Assembly: GCF_009671205.1 (NCBI RefSeq)
Contig: NZ_CP045309.1
Location: 4,092,001 to 4,156,000, forward strand
Direction: 5' to 3'
DNA from: Micromonospora terminaliae
GTDB taxonomy: Bacteria > Actinomycetota > Actinomycetes > Mycobacteriales > Micromonosporaceae
DNA length: 64,000 nucleotides
A model generated the notes under the pieces. The model saw nothing but the letters and a program-made list of their open reading frames with translations, was not told where the DNA came from and made no database searches. Shown one piece after another: positions 37,132-45,943 of the stretch; the stretch's first letter is position 1, and every line of letters begins with the position of its first letter. The translations under genes and the position numbers were made by a program.

Positions 37132-37782
37132 CTACCGCCGCGGCTGGGCCACCCCGCTCCGGTACGCCACCACCACGGCCTGCACCCGGTCCCGCACCCC
37201 GAGCTTCGCGAAGATGCGGTTCACGTGCGTCTTCACGGTCGCCTCGCCGACGAAGAGCCGGCCGGCGATCTCCCGGTTGGACAGGCCGAGGGCCATCATG
37301 CGCAGCACCTCGGTCTCGCGCGCGGTCAGCTCGGCGAGGCCGGCGTGGGGGACCACCGACGCGGTCGCGGTGTAGTGGTCGATCAGGCGGCGGGTGATCG
37401 ACGGGGAGAGCAGGGCGTCGCCCCGGGCCGCGGTCCGCACCGCCTCGGCCAGGTCCCGGGGCGGCGTGGTCTTGAGCATGAACCCGGAGGCGCCGGCGCG
37501 CAGCGCCCGGTAGACGTACTCGTCGAGGTCGAAAGTGGTCAGCATGATGATCCGGGTGTCGCTCCGGGCCGCCAGGATCCGCTCGGTGGCGGCGATCCCG
37601 TCCACCGGCGCCATGTGGATGTCCATGAGCACCACGTCGGGCGCGAACCGGGCCGCCAGCTCCACGGCTTCCTCGCCGTCGGCCGCGTCGGCGACCACCT
37701 CCAGGTCGGGCTGTGCGGTGAGGATCAGGCGGAGCCCGCCGCGCACCAGCGCCTCGTCATCGGCGATGAGGACCCGGGTCAT
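37132..37782 (-). CDS. NarL/LuxR-family response regulator
   Basis: The 216-residue regulator has a receiver domain (acidic pair in IADDE, phosphorylation site Asp 54 in VLMDIHM, Thr in MLTTFDLDE) and a C-terminal LuxR-type helix-turn-helix (LTARETEVLRMMALGLSNREIAGRLF). It overlaps the histidine kinase gene stop (ATGA). The pair faces a divergent membrane protein gene at 39130, which is a reasonable target. Confidence 0.93.
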   Translation of the reverse strand: MTRVLIADDEALVRGGLRLILTAQPDLEVVADAADGEEAVELAARFAPDVVLMDIHMAPVDGIAATERILAARSDTRIIMLTTFDLDEYVYRALRAGASGFMLKTTPPRDLAEAVRTAARGDALLSPSITRRLIDHYTATASVVPHAGLAELTARETEVLRMMALGLSNREIAGRLFVGEATVKTHVNRIFAKLGVRDRVQAVVVAYRSGVAQPRR

Positions 37783-38975
37783 CCGGTGACCCCGGCCGTG
37801 GCGAGCGCGCCGGCCGACGCCTCGGCGTCGAAGGGCAGCGTGACGCGTACCTCGAAGCCGCCCTGCGGGCGGGGGCCGGCGTTCACGGTGCCGCCGAACA
37901 GCTCCACCCGCTCCCGGATGCCGGTCAGGCCGTGGCCGGTGCCGGCGTGTCGCCGGGCCGGGCCGGCGCCGTCGTCCGCCACGTGCAGCCGGAGGGCGTC
38001 GCCGGCCACCTCGATCGAGACGCGGACGGCCGCGCCCGGCGCGTGCCGGGCGGCGTTGGTCAGCGCCTCCTGGAGGATCCGGTACCCGCTGACGTCGGCG
38101 GCGGCGGGGATCGCGTCGAGGTCACCCGTGACGGTCGCGTCGACCCGCCCGCCGGCCAGGGTCACCCCGGCGGTCAGCGGGTCGAGCCGCCGCAGCGACG
38201 GCAGCCCTTCCGGGGCCGCCTCCGCGCCGCGGAGGATCACCAGCAGCCGGCGCAGCTCGGTGACCACCTCACGCCCGACCTCCTGCACGGCGTCGAGGGA
38301 CGCGCGGGCCTGACCCGCGTCCGAGTCGAGCACCGCCTGCGCCGCGGCGGCCTGCAGCACCATCACGGAGACGCCGTGCGACACGATGTCGTGCAGTTCG
38401 CGGGCCACCCGCAGCCGCTCGTCCGTCCGGGCGGCGGCCTCCCGCTCGGCGGCCAGCGCCACCAGCCGGGCCGCCTGTGCCCGCCGCATGCGCACGGCGT
38501 ACCCGGGACCCAGCACGGCGAGCCCCACGAACAGGATGAAGACCCAGTCGGAGTCGCCGGCCGCGGCGTTCTCGATCCCGAGCGGGAGGAAGTAGCCGGC
38601 CGCGGCGACCGGGACCGCGGCCCGCCCGCCCACCGCGACGCAGGCGAAGGTGGCCGCCACCAGCGCCAGCAGCGGCACGACCGGCCACTCCGGCAGCACC
38701 GGCGTGAAGCTCTGCGCCGTGAAGCAGGCCCCGGCGACCACGGCGGCCGTGCGGGGGTACGCCGTGCAGCCGGCCACCGCGAGGCCGTACCCGACGAGCA
38801 GCACGGTGAGGACGGCGAGCCAGCCGGCGGAGAGCGCGGCGAGGTCCGGCCCCTCCCCCTCGACGTAGCCGGCCAGCGGTACGTACAGCTCGGCCAGGCC
38901 GAACGCGAACAGCGCGGCCCCGGCGAGCGAGGTGGCCACACCGCGCCACCGGGCCCGGACGTCGAGGGCAGACAT
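37779..38975 (-). CDS. HPK7-type sensor histidine kinase (NarL-partner)
   Basis: The start chosen gives MSALDVRARWRGVATSLAGA; longer frames run into low-quality sequence upstream. The 398-residue kinase has about five to six membrane helices in the first 150 residues, no large extracellular domain, a HisKA_3 dimerisation domain with His 195 in ARELHDIVSHGVS, and a HATPase domain with ALTNAARHAPG and GTGHGLTGIRERVELFGG. Such kinases sense through the membrane (cell envelope or small molecules). It is cotranscribed with the response regulator. Confidence 0.9.
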   Translation of the reverse strand: MSALDVRARWRGVATSLAGAALFAFGLAELYVPLAGYVEGEGPDLAALSAGWLAVLTVLLVGYGLAVAGCTAYPRTAAVVAGACFTAQSFTPVLPEWPVVPLLALVAATFACVAVGGRAAVPVAAAGYFLPLGIENAAAGDSDWVFILFVGLAVLGPGYAVRMRRAQAARLVALAAEREAAARTDERLRVARELHDIVSHGVSVMVLQAAAAQAVLDSDAGQARASLDAVQEVGREVVTELRRLLVILRGAEAAPEGLPSLRRLDPLTAGVTLAGGRVDATVTGDLDAIPAAADVSGYRILQEALTNAARHAPGAAVRVSIEVAGDALRLHVADDGAGPARRHAGTGHGLTGIRERVELFGGTVNAGPRPQGGFEVRVTLPFDAEASAGALATAGVTG

Positions 38976-39129
38976 GCCGGAAGGGTAGCCACGGCGGGCG
39001 GCTCTCCGCGTCCACCCACGGGTGTAGCGGCGGCCGCCGACACTCCACCCGTGGCTCAACTTCCGCGCCGACGACCCGGTCCGGGTGTCGCTCCTAGCGT
39101 CCCTCCCACGACTTCGAGAGGAGACACTG

Positions 39130-39825
39130 ATGGACGACAGCACTGGCGGGCGGACCGGCCGGCGGCTCACCGCGGGCGCCCTGCTCGGCGGCGGCGTGGC
39201 GTACGGCGTCGCGAACGCCTTCTACTGGATGGTGTTCCCGGACGACGTGGCCGACACCGCCGGGAACGTGGCGGTGGCCGCCGGGAACCTGGGCGCGTGG
39301 CGGGTGGAGACCGTGCTGTTCGCGCTGGCCCACCTGCTGCTGCTGCCGGCGACGCTCGGGCTGGCGGCCACGCTGCACGGGCGCAAGCCGGTGGCCGCCC
39401 TGATCGGCGGCGCCACGGCGCTGCTCGGGCTCTACTTCTCCACCGTCCACCTGTGGCAGTACAACGCCTTCTTCGGGGCCCTGGCCGGCGGCGGTGTGGA
39501 CGCCGACGCCGCCCGCCCGGTGACGACGGCCATCGACGGGGACCCGTTCGTGATGGCCTCGTTCGCGGTGTGGCTGCTCGGCTGGCTGGTCGGCCTCCTG
39601 GTGCTGGCCTTCGGCGCCTGGCGGGCCCGCCTCGTGGCCCTCTGGGTGCCGCTGCTGCTCACCGCCGGGCAGGTGCTGGACCTGGTCGGCTCGGGCGTCG
39701 CGGTCAAGCTCGCGGTGAGCGTGCTGATGGTGGCCGGCTTCGTGGGTCTGGCCCTCGGCGTCGCGCGGCGGCACGCGGTCGAGGCGCCGGCCGGTACGGC
39801 GACCCCGGCGACCGCCACGGCCTGA
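39130..39825 (+). CDS. Six-helix membrane protein divergent from the two-component system
   Basis: The start has GAGAGGAG just upstream. The 231-residue protein has about six predicted helices (for example LTAGALLGGGVAYGVANAFYW, VETVLFALAHLLLLPATLGL, FAVWLLGWLVGLLVLAFGAW and AVSVLMVAGFVGLALG). I recognise no named family with certainty. Its position back to back with the kinase/regulator pair suggests regulation by it, which is inference. Confidence 0.75.
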   Translation: MDDSTGGRTGRRLTAGALLGGGVAYGVANAFYWMVFPDDVADTAGNVAVAAGNLGAWRVETVLFALAHLLLLPATLGLAATLHGRKPVAALIGGATALLGLYFSTVHLWQYNAFFGALAGGGVDADAARPVTTAIDGDPFVMASFAVWLLGWLVGLLVLAFGAWRARLVALWVPLLLTAGQVLDLVGSGVAVKLAVSVLMVAGFVGLALGVARRHAVEAPAGTATPATATA

Positions 39826-39837
39826 GCCGAAGGGACC

Positions 39838-39883
39838 TTCGGGTGCAGTTGTCGTCGCCGGAGCGACGACAACTGCACTCGAA
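39838..39883. repeat. Long inverted repeat between convergent genes
   Basis: Arms of 21 bases (39838-39858 and 39863-39883) with one mismatch and a 4-base CGGA loop: the core is GTGCAGTTGTCGTCGC. It lies between the membrane protein gene and the small gene at 39888, so it can terminate both. It shares GCAGTTGTCG with the element at 19461-19510. Confidence 0.88.
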
Positions 39884-39887
39884 GACC

Positions 39888-40124
39888 TCAGCTGCGCCGG
39901 AAGGCGTAGAACCGGGTCTGGCCGGCTCGCTGGCTGCGCCCGGTGACCCGGGCCCCGCGGCCGGCCGGCGGGCCGGACTTCGGCGGCTGCGGCGTGTCGG
40001 CGCGGCCGGGCAGGGTCACCGGCGCGGCGGGCGCCACGGTGAGCGCGTCGAGATCCGGCGGGGTGAGCTCCACCGGGGACGGCGCGGGCTTCGGGGACTT
40101 CTTCGGACTGCGCTTGGCGGGCAT
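39888..40124 (-). CDS. Small basic Pro-rich protein
   Basis: The 78-residue product starts MPAKRSPKKSPKPAPSPVEL after a perfect AGGAGG site nine bases upstream, which decides the start against the longer in-frame ATG. It is rich in Lys, Arg and Pro, with the C-terminus GQTRFYAFRRS. It is probably unfolded and nucleic-acid-binding in composition. Function is unknown. Confidence 0.7.
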   Translation of the reverse strand: MPAKRSPKKSPKPAPSPVELTPPDLDALTVAPAAPVTLPGRADTPQPPKSGPPAGRGARVTGRSQRAGQTRFYAFRRS

Positions 40125-40471
40125 ACGCTGCCTCCTGACTGTCGGGCACCCGTGGGCACGGCGAGCGGGGAACAGCCCGGGCGGGTCCGGCCAGGAACGC
40201 CACGCCACCGACGGTGACGGGAGGTTGCGGACGCCCGGGGCGCACGGTCCACGGCGGTACGCACGGTGGACCGGGCCTGCGAGAGGTGGGCGTCAGTTAC
40301 GCATGCCAGCACGCTAACCCACGGCCGCGCCGCCCGCAGCCGAATTACCGCCGGCGGCCCGGAAACGCACCGCCACCACGCCCTCACCCGGCGTCGACGT
40401 CCCGACCCCACGCCGTACGCGCCGCGATACGGTCGCAGCACGGGCACCGGAGACGAAGGGTGGCGGTACGC
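40125..40471. other. Intergenic region before gnd
   Basis: About 350 bases without a gene I can support. It carries an 8-bp hairpin at 40245-40273 (CGGTCCAC with GTGGACCG) and must contain the promoters of the small basic protein (left end) and of gnd (right end). I see no strong operator. Confidence 0.5.
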
Positions 40472-41914
40472 ATGGCACAGCAGGCGACGGCGCAGATCGG
40501 GGTCACCGGTCTGGCGGTGATGGGCCGCAACCTGGCCCGGAACCTGGCGCGCAACGGCTTCACCGTGGCGGTGCACAACCGCTCGCCCGAGCGCACCCGC
40601 AGCCTGGTGGCCGAGCACGGCGCCGAGGGCACCTTCGTGCCGGCGGAGTCCATGGCCGACTTCGTGGCCGCGCTGGAACGCCCGCGCGCCGTGATCGTCA
40701 TGGTGAAGGCCGGCGCCCCCACCGACGCGGTGATCGACGAACTGGTCCCGCTGCTGGAGGAGGGCGACATCGTCGTCGACTGCGGCAACGCGCACTTCGC
40801 CGACACCCGCCGCCGCGAGGAGGCGCTGCGCGCGCACGGGCTGCACTTCGTCGGCACCGGCGTGTCCGGGGGCGAGGAGGGCGCGCTGCACGGGCCGAGC
40901 ATCATGCCGGGCGGCTCGGCCGAGTCCTACCGGAAGCTCGGCCCGATCTTCGAGCGGATCGCCGCCCAGGTTGACGGCGTCCCGTGCTGCCGGCACATCG
41001 GGCCGGACGGCGCCGGCCACTTCGTGAAGATGGTCCACAACGGCATCGAGTACGCGGACATGCAGCTCATCGCCGAGGCGTACGACCTGCTGCGGGCCGG
41101 CCTGTCGGCGAGCCCGGCAGAGATCGCGGAGATCTTCCGGGAGTGGAACGGCGGCGAGCTGGAGTCCTTCCTCATCGAGATCACCGCTGACGTCCTCGGG
41201 CACACCGACGCGGCGACCGGCCGGCCGTTCGTCGACGTGGTGCTCGACCAGGCCGAGCAGAAGGGCACCGGCCGGTGGACCGTGCAGAGCGCGCTGGACC
41301 TCGGCATCCCGATCACCGGCATCGCCGAGGCCACCTTCGCGCGGTCGCTCTCCGGGCACGCCGACCAGCGCGCCGCCGCCCGCCGCGCGTTCCCCGACGC
41401 GGGTGAGAAGTGGCAGGTGGACGACCGGGACACGTTCGTCGAGGACGTCCGGCGGGCGTTGCTGGCCAGCAAGATCGTCGCGTACGCGCAGGGCTTCGAC
41501 CACATCAGCGCCGGCAGCCGCGAGTACGACTGGGACATCGACCTGGGCGGCACGGCCACCATCTGGCGGGGTGGCTGCATCATCCGGGCGCGCTTCCTGG
41601 ACCGGATCCGCGAGGCGTACGACACCGAGCGGGACCTGCCCACGCTGCTGGTCGCCCCCTGGTTCGCCGACCGGGTCGGCGCCGGGGTCCCGGCCTGGCG
41701 GCGGGTGGTGGCCGACGCGGCCCGGGCGGGCGTGCCCACCCCGGCCTTCTCGTCGTCGCTGGCCTACTTCGACGCGTTGCGCGCCGAGCGGCTGCCGGCC
41801 GCGCTCATCCAGGGGCTGCGGGACAACTTCGGGGCGCACACCTACCACCGGGTCGACCGGGAGGGGTCGTTCCACACTCTCTGGGCGGGCGACCGCTCCG
41901 AAGTGGAGGCGTGA
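40472..41914 (+). CDS. gnd: 6-phosphogluconate dehydrogenase (decarboxylating)
   Basis: The 480-residue enzyme oxidises and decarboxylates 6-phosphogluconate to ribulose 5-phosphate, making NADPH. Evidence: the dinucleotide motif GVTGLAVMGRNLARNLA, the substrate motif GVSGGEEGALHGPSIMPGG with the catalytic Lys-His-Asn of FVKMVHNGIEYADMQ, and the C-terminal helical domain with HTYHRVDREGSFHT. It is the long form (dimeric type). It runs convergent with the pirin gene, seven bases away. Confidence 0.95.
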   Translation: MAQQATAQIGVTGLAVMGRNLARNLARNGFTVAVHNRSPERTRSLVAEHGAEGTFVPAESMADFVAALERPRAVIVMVKAGAPTDAVIDELVPLLEEGDIVVDCGNAHFADTRRREEALRAHGLHFVGTGVSGGEEGALHGPSIMPGGSAESYRKLGPIFERIAAQVDGVPCCRHIGPDGAGHFVKMVHNGIEYADMQLIAEAYDLLRAGLSASPAEIAEIFREWNGGELESFLIEITADVLGHTDAATGRPFVDVVLDQAEQKGTGRWTVQSALDLGIPITGIAEATFARSLSGHADQRAAARRAFPDAGEKWQVDDRDTFVEDVRRALLASKIVAYAQGFDHISAGSREYDWDIDLGGTATIWRGGCIIRARFLDRIREAYDTERDLPTLLVAPWFADRVGAGVPAWRRVVADAARAGVPTPAFSSSLAYFDALRAERLPAALIQGLRDNFGAHTYHRVDREGSFHTLWAGDRSEVEA

Positions 41915-41921
41915 GCGGGGC

Positions 41922-42689
41922 TCAGGCCAGCGTGGCGTGCATCTCCCAGACCAGGATCTCGGCCGGCTCGTCGGCCGTCACCCGCTGACCGCCGGCCATC
42001 GTGATCCGCGCCGCGTCGCCCTCGTCGAGCCGGCCGGCCGCCTCCAGCGTCACCGCACCGGCGGGCACGTAGAGGTGCAGGAAGGGCGCATCGGGCAGGT
42101 TCACCGTGTCGCCCGGGGCGAGCCGGGCGGCGTGCAGGGTGGCGTACCGGTTGCGGATCCGGATGGCGGAGGCCCCGTCGTACCGGTCCATGCCCGAGGC
42201 GACCGGCACGAGACCGCCCCGCAGCAGCTCGTCGCCGATCTCGAGCTGCTCGTAGCCCGGGTCGATCCCCTCCTCGTCGGGGAGCACCCACATCTGCACG
42301 AAGTGGACCGGGTCGTGGTGCGGGGCCGTGTTCTCCAGCCGCCAGGAGTCGTTCTTCTCCGAGTGCAGGATGCCGGTCCCGGCGCTCATCCGCTGGGCCA
42401 GGCCCGGATAGATGACGCCGGAGTGGCCGGTGGAGTCCTGGTGGACGAGCGAGCCGCGCAGCACCCAGGTGACGATCTCCATGTCCTGGTGCGGGTGGGT
42501 CTCGAAGCCGGTGCCCGGGTGCACCACGTCGTCGTTGTTGACCAGCAGCAGCCCGTGGTGGGTGTTGGCCGGGTCGTAGTGCCGGGAGAACGAGAAGGAG
42601 TGCTTGGAGTCGAGCCACGACAACCGGGTGAAGAATCGGTCCCCGGCCCGGCGGACGTCCACCGCCGGAGCGGGCGCCGTCGCCGTCAC
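41922..42689 (-). CDS. Pirin-family protein
   Basis: This 255-residue bicupin has the metal-binding motif THPHQDMEIVTWVLRGSLVHQDSTGHSG, shown here as HPHQD with the second His-containing strand following, and the RMSAGTGILHSE strand. Pirins bind Fe(II); some have quercetinase activity, others bind partners. GTG start overlaps the stop codon of the upstream small gene (GTGA), so the two are translationally coupled. Substrate is unknown. Confidence 0.9.
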   Translation of the reverse strand: MTATAPAPAVDVRRAGDRFFTRLSWLDSKHSFSFSRHYDPANTHHGLLLVNNDDVVHPGTGFETHPHQDMEIVTWVLRGSLVHQDSTGHSGVIYPGLAQRMSAGTGILHSEKNDSWRLENTAPHHDPVHFVQMWVLPDEEGIDPGYEQLEIGDELLRGGLVPVASGMDRYDGASAIRIRNRYATLHAARLAPGDTVNLPDAPFLHLYVPAGAVTLEAAGRLDEGDAARITMAGGQRVTADEPAEILVWEMHATLA

Positions 42690-42907
42690 CAGGCCCGCTG
42701 CCCGGTCTCGGCCGGCGCCCAGGTGAGCGCCGGTTCGCCGGTGCTCAGCTCGGCGATCTCCCCGGCGCGGACGGCCGGTGTGTGGCCGAGCTCGGCGCAG
42801 TGCTGCTCGGCGATCTCGGCGCAGATCTCGGCGACCTGCTCGCAGATCGGGCTGCCCAGGTCCGCCGCGTTCAACGCCATGATCATCTTGAACCGGAGAT
42901 CGTGCAT
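42686..42907 (-). CDS. Small conserved protein coupled to pirin
   Basis: A 73-residue protein starting MHDLRFKMIMALNAADLGSP, with Cys residues at about 22, 29 and 37 spaced like a metal- or redox-active helix (ICEQVAEICAEIAEQHCAE). It ends within the pirin GTG start, so the two are expressed together. I do not recognise the family. Confidence 0.7.
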   Translation of the reverse strand: MHDLRFKMIMALNAADLGSPICEQVAEICAEIAEQHCAELGHTPAVRAGEIAELSTGEPALTWAPAETGQRAW

Positions 42908-42963
42908 CCCCCACCCCCGTGGCGGGCGCGTCCGGGCGGCGCGCCCTCGCGCCGATCGTACGC

Positions 42964-43010
42964 GCGGGCGCCCCGCTCCCGGCCGGAAAGCCGGATGGCG
43001 GGGCGCCCGC
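42964..43010. terminator. Terminator hairpin (13-bp stem)
   Basis: GCGGGCGCCCCGC (42964-42976) pairs perfectly with GCGGGGCGCCCGC (42998-43010); a second 11-bp hairpin (43013-43036) lies beside it. Both are downstream of the 61-residue protein gene on the reverse strand. Confidence 0.8.
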
Positions 43011-43040
43011 AGGACGGCCCGCCGGGGCGGGCCGTCGACG

Positions 43041-43226
43041 TCACCAGAACCGACGGCGCTTGGCCTTCTGCGGCCGCAGCATGTCGGCACCCTTGGTGAG
43101 CAGTCGGCTCACCCCGGACGGGCCGCGACGGGCCTCCAGGGTGTGGCTGAGCCGGCGCGCGCCGGCCGCCGCCAGCGGCACGGCGACCGCCATGACCGCC
43201 CACTGGGCAATCCGCTTCTGAATCAT
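43041..43226 (-). CDS. Small membrane-associated protein
   Basis: A 61-residue protein (MIQKRIAQWAVMAVAVPLAA...) with one hydrophobic helix and a basic C-terminus ending QKAKRRRFW. A GGAGGTGA site lies seven bases upstream of the ATG. It is a single-gene unit with its own hairpin terminator. Similar short proteins occur in many actinobacteria; function is unknown. Confidence 0.75.
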   Translation of the reverse strand: MIQKRIAQWAVMAVAVPLAAAGARRLSHTLEARRGPSGVSRLLTKGADMLRPQKAKRRRFW

Positions 43227-43296
43227 GTGGGTTCACCTCCGCGATCTGCCTGCTGTCCGGATTGATACCCAGCAGGTGGCGTCGGTAAGCGCGACC

Positions 43297-44109
43297 TCAG
43301 GTGGTGGGGGCCACCGGATTGGGCAGCGCCCCGCCGAAGCGGCGGTCCCGCTGGGCGTAGAGCTCGCAGGCGTACCAGAGGTGCCGGCGGTCGAAGTCCG
43401 GCCAGAGCGTGTCGAGGAAGACCAGTTCCGCGTAGGCGGTCTGCCAGAGCAGGAAGTTGGAGGTGCGCTGCTCCCCGGACGGGCGCAGGAAGAGGTCCAC
43501 CTCGGGGACCTCCGGGTGGTAGAGGTACTTCGCGATGGTCTTCTCGGTGACCTTGCCCGGGTCGATCCGGCCGGCGGCCGCGTCGCGGGCGATCGCGGCG
43601 GCGGCGTCGGCGATCTCCGCCTGCCCGCCGTAGTTGACGCAGAACTGGAGGGTCAGCGTCGAGTTGCCGCGGGACATCTCCTCGGCGGTCTGCAGCTCGG
43701 AGATGACGCTCTTCCAGAGCCGCCCGGCCCGGCCGGACCAGACCACCCGGACGCCCAGGTCGACGAGCTGGTCCCGGCGGCGCCGGATGACGTCCCGGTT
43801 GAAGCCCATGAGGAAGCGGACCTCGTCCGGCGAGCGCCGCCAGTTCTCGGTGGAGAAGGCGTACGCCGACAGGTAGGGGATGCCCAGCTCGATGGCGCCC
43901 TCGATGGTGTCGAAGAGGCTGTGCTCGCCCTGCTCGTGACCCTTGGTCCGGGGCAGCCCGCGCTCCTTGGCCCAGCGGCCGTTGCCGTCCATCACCACGG
44001 CGACGTGCTTCGGCAGCGCGTCGGCCGGCAGCGCCGGCGGCCGGGCGCCGGAGGGGTGCGGAGTCGGTGGCAGCGGCTCGCGCCGGCCGGCCCTCATCGA
44101 TCGGATCAC
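43297..44109 (-). CDS. uppS: Isoprenyl (undecaprenyl-type) diphosphate synthase
   Basis: The cis-prenyltransferase makes the long-chain lipid carrier for cell wall synthesis. Evidence: [14 protein letters not shown] with the catalytic Asp 41, the [13 protein letters not shown] motif, and the C-terminal [20 protein letters not shown]. The start is placed at the GTG that overlaps the recO stop (GTGA); an in-frame ATG (44097) four codons later is possible. It is 270 residues in the longer form and cotranscribed with recO. Confidence 0.95.
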   Translation of the reverse strand: MIRSMRAGRREPLPPTPHPSGARPPALPADALPKHVAVVMDGNGRWAKERGLPRTKGHEQGEHSLFDTIEGAIELGIPYLSAYAFSTENWRRSPDEVRFLMGFNRDVIRRRRDQLVDLGVRVVWSGRAGRLWKSVISELQTAEEMSRGNSTLTLQFCVNYGGQAEIADAAAAIARDAAAGRIDPGKVTEKTIAKYLYHPEVPEVDLFLRPSGEQRTSNFLLWQTAYAELVFLDTLWPDFDRRHLWYACELYAQRDRRFGGALPNPVAPTT

Positions 44110-44981
44110 TCGGTAATCTCCCTGTTCACACCAGCGGCGGCGGGCCCGGCGCCGGTGCGCGGCGGGACCACACCCGGCCCCGCGCCGCCGGGCGGCGGGA
44201 CCGCGCCGGGCGCCGGGGCACCCCGGTCGACCAGCGGCAGCGAGCGTAGCGCGCGCTCCAGGTGCCACTGGAGGTGCGCCGCGACCAGGCCGCTGCACTC
44301 GCGGCGCACGGCGGTCTCGGTGGCGTCGGCGTACGCCCAGTCGCCCGTGGTCAGCGCGGACATCAGCTCGACGCTGGCCGGGGCGGGGTGGGCGGCACCG
44401 GGGGGCCGGCAGTCCGGGCAGACCGCGCCGCCGGCCGGCACGGAGAACGCCCGGTGCCGCCCCGGGGTGCCGCAGACCGCGCACGCGGTCAGGGCCGGCG
44501 CCCAACCGGCGAAGGCCATGCCGCGCAGCAGGTAGGCGTCGAGCACCAGGGTGGTGGCGTGCTCGCCGGTGGCCAGCGAGCGCAGCGCGCCGAGGGTGAG
44601 CTGGAACAGCCGCAGCGAGGGCTCCCGCTCGATCGGGGTGAGCCGCTCGGCGGTCTCGGCGATGGCGCTGGCCGCCGTGTAACGGGGGTAGTCGCCGAGG
44701 AACCGCTTGCCGTAGAGGTCGATCCCCTCGGCCTGGCTGATGGTGTGCAGCGAGCTGCCGTGGTTGCCCTTGGGGTCGCCGGCGAGCTGGAGGTCGACGT
44801 GCCCGAACGGCTCCAGCCGGGCACCGAACTTGCTGGTGGTGCGGCGGACGCCCCGGGCCACCGCGCGCAGCCGACCGTGCCGGCGGGTGAGCAGGGTGAT
44901 GATCCGGTCGGACTCCCCCAGCTTCTGCACGCGCAGCACCACCGCGTCGTCGCGGTAGAGCTGTCGGCGGTATCCGGCCAC
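44106..44981 (-). CDS. recO: DNA repair protein RecO
   Basis: The 291-residue protein loads RecA with RecF/RecR in recombinational repair. It has the N-terminal OB fold ([20 protein letters not shown]), a helical middle and a four-Cys zinc site (CAVCGT and CPDC) typical of RecO of this group. The C-terminus has an added Pro/Gly-rich tail of about 40 residues ([19 protein letters not shown]) that most RecO proteins lack. The order recO-uppS is conserved in actinobacteria. Confidence 0.93.
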   Translation of the reverse strand: MAGYRRQLYRDDAVVLRVQKLGESDRIITLLTRRHGRLRAVARGVRRTTSKFGARLEPFGHVDLQLAGDPKGNHGSSLHTISQAEGIDLYGKRFLGDYPRYTAASAIAETAERLTPIEREPSLRLFQLTLGALRSLATGEHATTLVLDAYLLRGMAFAGWAPALTACAVCGTPGRHRAFSVPAGGAVCPDCRPPGAAHPAPASVELMSALTTGDWAYADATETAVRRECSGLVAAHLQWHLERALRSLPLVDRGAPAPGAVPPPGGAGPGVVPPRTGAGPAAAGVNREITE

Positions 44982-45082
44982 GGCCCATTCTCCCTCGGGG
45001 TGCGATCTCAGGGTCTCCTCGGGGTGGATCGGCGGTCGAACCCGGATGTGCCGCCCGCGGGGTCGGCCGTAGCGTCCTGGCC

Positions 45083-45862
45083 ATGGCTCTGCACCGGACC
45101 GCCGTCGCCGCCGCCGCGGCCGCCACCCTGATCGTCCTCGCCGGGTGTGACACTCTGTCGTTCCGCCGCCTGGACTACGACCAGACCGAGAACGCGAAGA
45201 TCGCCCGGATCACCGTCCCGGCCGGTGGCGCGGGCGACGTGACGATCCGGGCCACCGGCCCAGCCGACCAGGTGCGGATCAAGCGGATCGTCCGCTACCA
45301 GGGCGGGGAGCCGAACACCCGCTACGAGATCAAGGGCGACGAGCTGGTGCTGCCCAGCGACTGCGGCGACCGGTGCACGGTCTCCTGGGAGGTGACCGCC
45401 CCCGAGGGGGTCACGGTGCGCGGCGACGCCAGCTCCGGCAACGTCACGCTGCACCGGGTCGGCCCGGTGGACTTCACCCTGAAATCCGGCGACGTCAACG
45501 TCACCGAGGCCCGGGGCGAGGTCCGCGTCACCACCACCTCGGGGAACATCGAGGTGGTCGACGCCACCGGCCCGGTCCGGCTGCGTGCCTCCTCCGGCGA
45601 CATCAGCGCCCGCCGGCTCGCCGCCGGGGTGGACGCCGAGGCCACCTCGGGCAACGTCAGCGTCGAGCTCGACAAGCCGGCCGCGGCCCGGCTGCACGCC
45701 ACCAGCGGCGACGTGGACCTCTCCGTGCCCGAGGGCCGCTACCGGGTGCGGGCGGACGCCAAGTCGGGCGACACCGACCTCGCCGTGCCCAACGACCCCG
45801 CCGCGACCCTGCTGCTCGACGTCACCGCCACCAGCGGCAACGTGCGGGTCGCCAACCGCTGA
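45083..45862 (+). CDS. DUF4097-type beta-helix lipoprotein
   Basis: The 259-residue protein has a lipoprotein signal (VLAGC, Cys about 22). The mature part is a repeated pattern of short strands ending in SSGNV, SGDVNV, TSGNI, SSGDIS and similar. This is the DUF4097 (beta-strand repeat, adhesin-like) fold. It is anchored outside the membrane with unknown function. It is divergent from recO. Confidence 0.85.
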   Translation: MALHRTAVAAAAAATLIVLAGCDTLSFRRLDYDQTENAKIARITVPAGGAGDVTIRATGPADQVRIKRIVRYQGGEPNTRYEIKGDELVLPSDCGDRCTVSWEVTAPEGVTVRGDASSGNVTLHRVGPVDFTLKSGDVNVTEARGEVRVTTTSGNIEVVDATGPVRLRASSGDISARRLAAGVDAEATSGNVSVELDKPAAARLHATSGDVDLSVPEGRYRVRADAKSGDTDLAVPNDPAATLLLDVTATSGNVRVANR

Positions 45863-45874
45863 GGCGCGTCGCCC

Positions 45875-45943
45875 GTCAGCCCGGGACACGGTCGGACCAG
45901 CCGCTCAGACGCTCCGCCGGTCAGCTCGGGACACGGTCGGACC
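45875..45943 (+). repeat. Direct repeat at the end of the acyltransferase gene
   Basis: A 24-base sequence GTCAGCyCGGGACACGGTCGG(ACC) occurs at 45875-45898 and 45920-45943, 45 bases apart, with one mismatch. The second copy holds the last codons and the stop of the reverse-strand acyltransferase gene; the first lies in the spacer, so the gene 3' end has been duplicated. Confidence 0.75.

Noticed and set aside
45875..45943. Direct repeats as an attachment site
   Set aside because: There is no integrase, no tRNA and no cargo between the copies; duplication of a gene end is the simpler reading.
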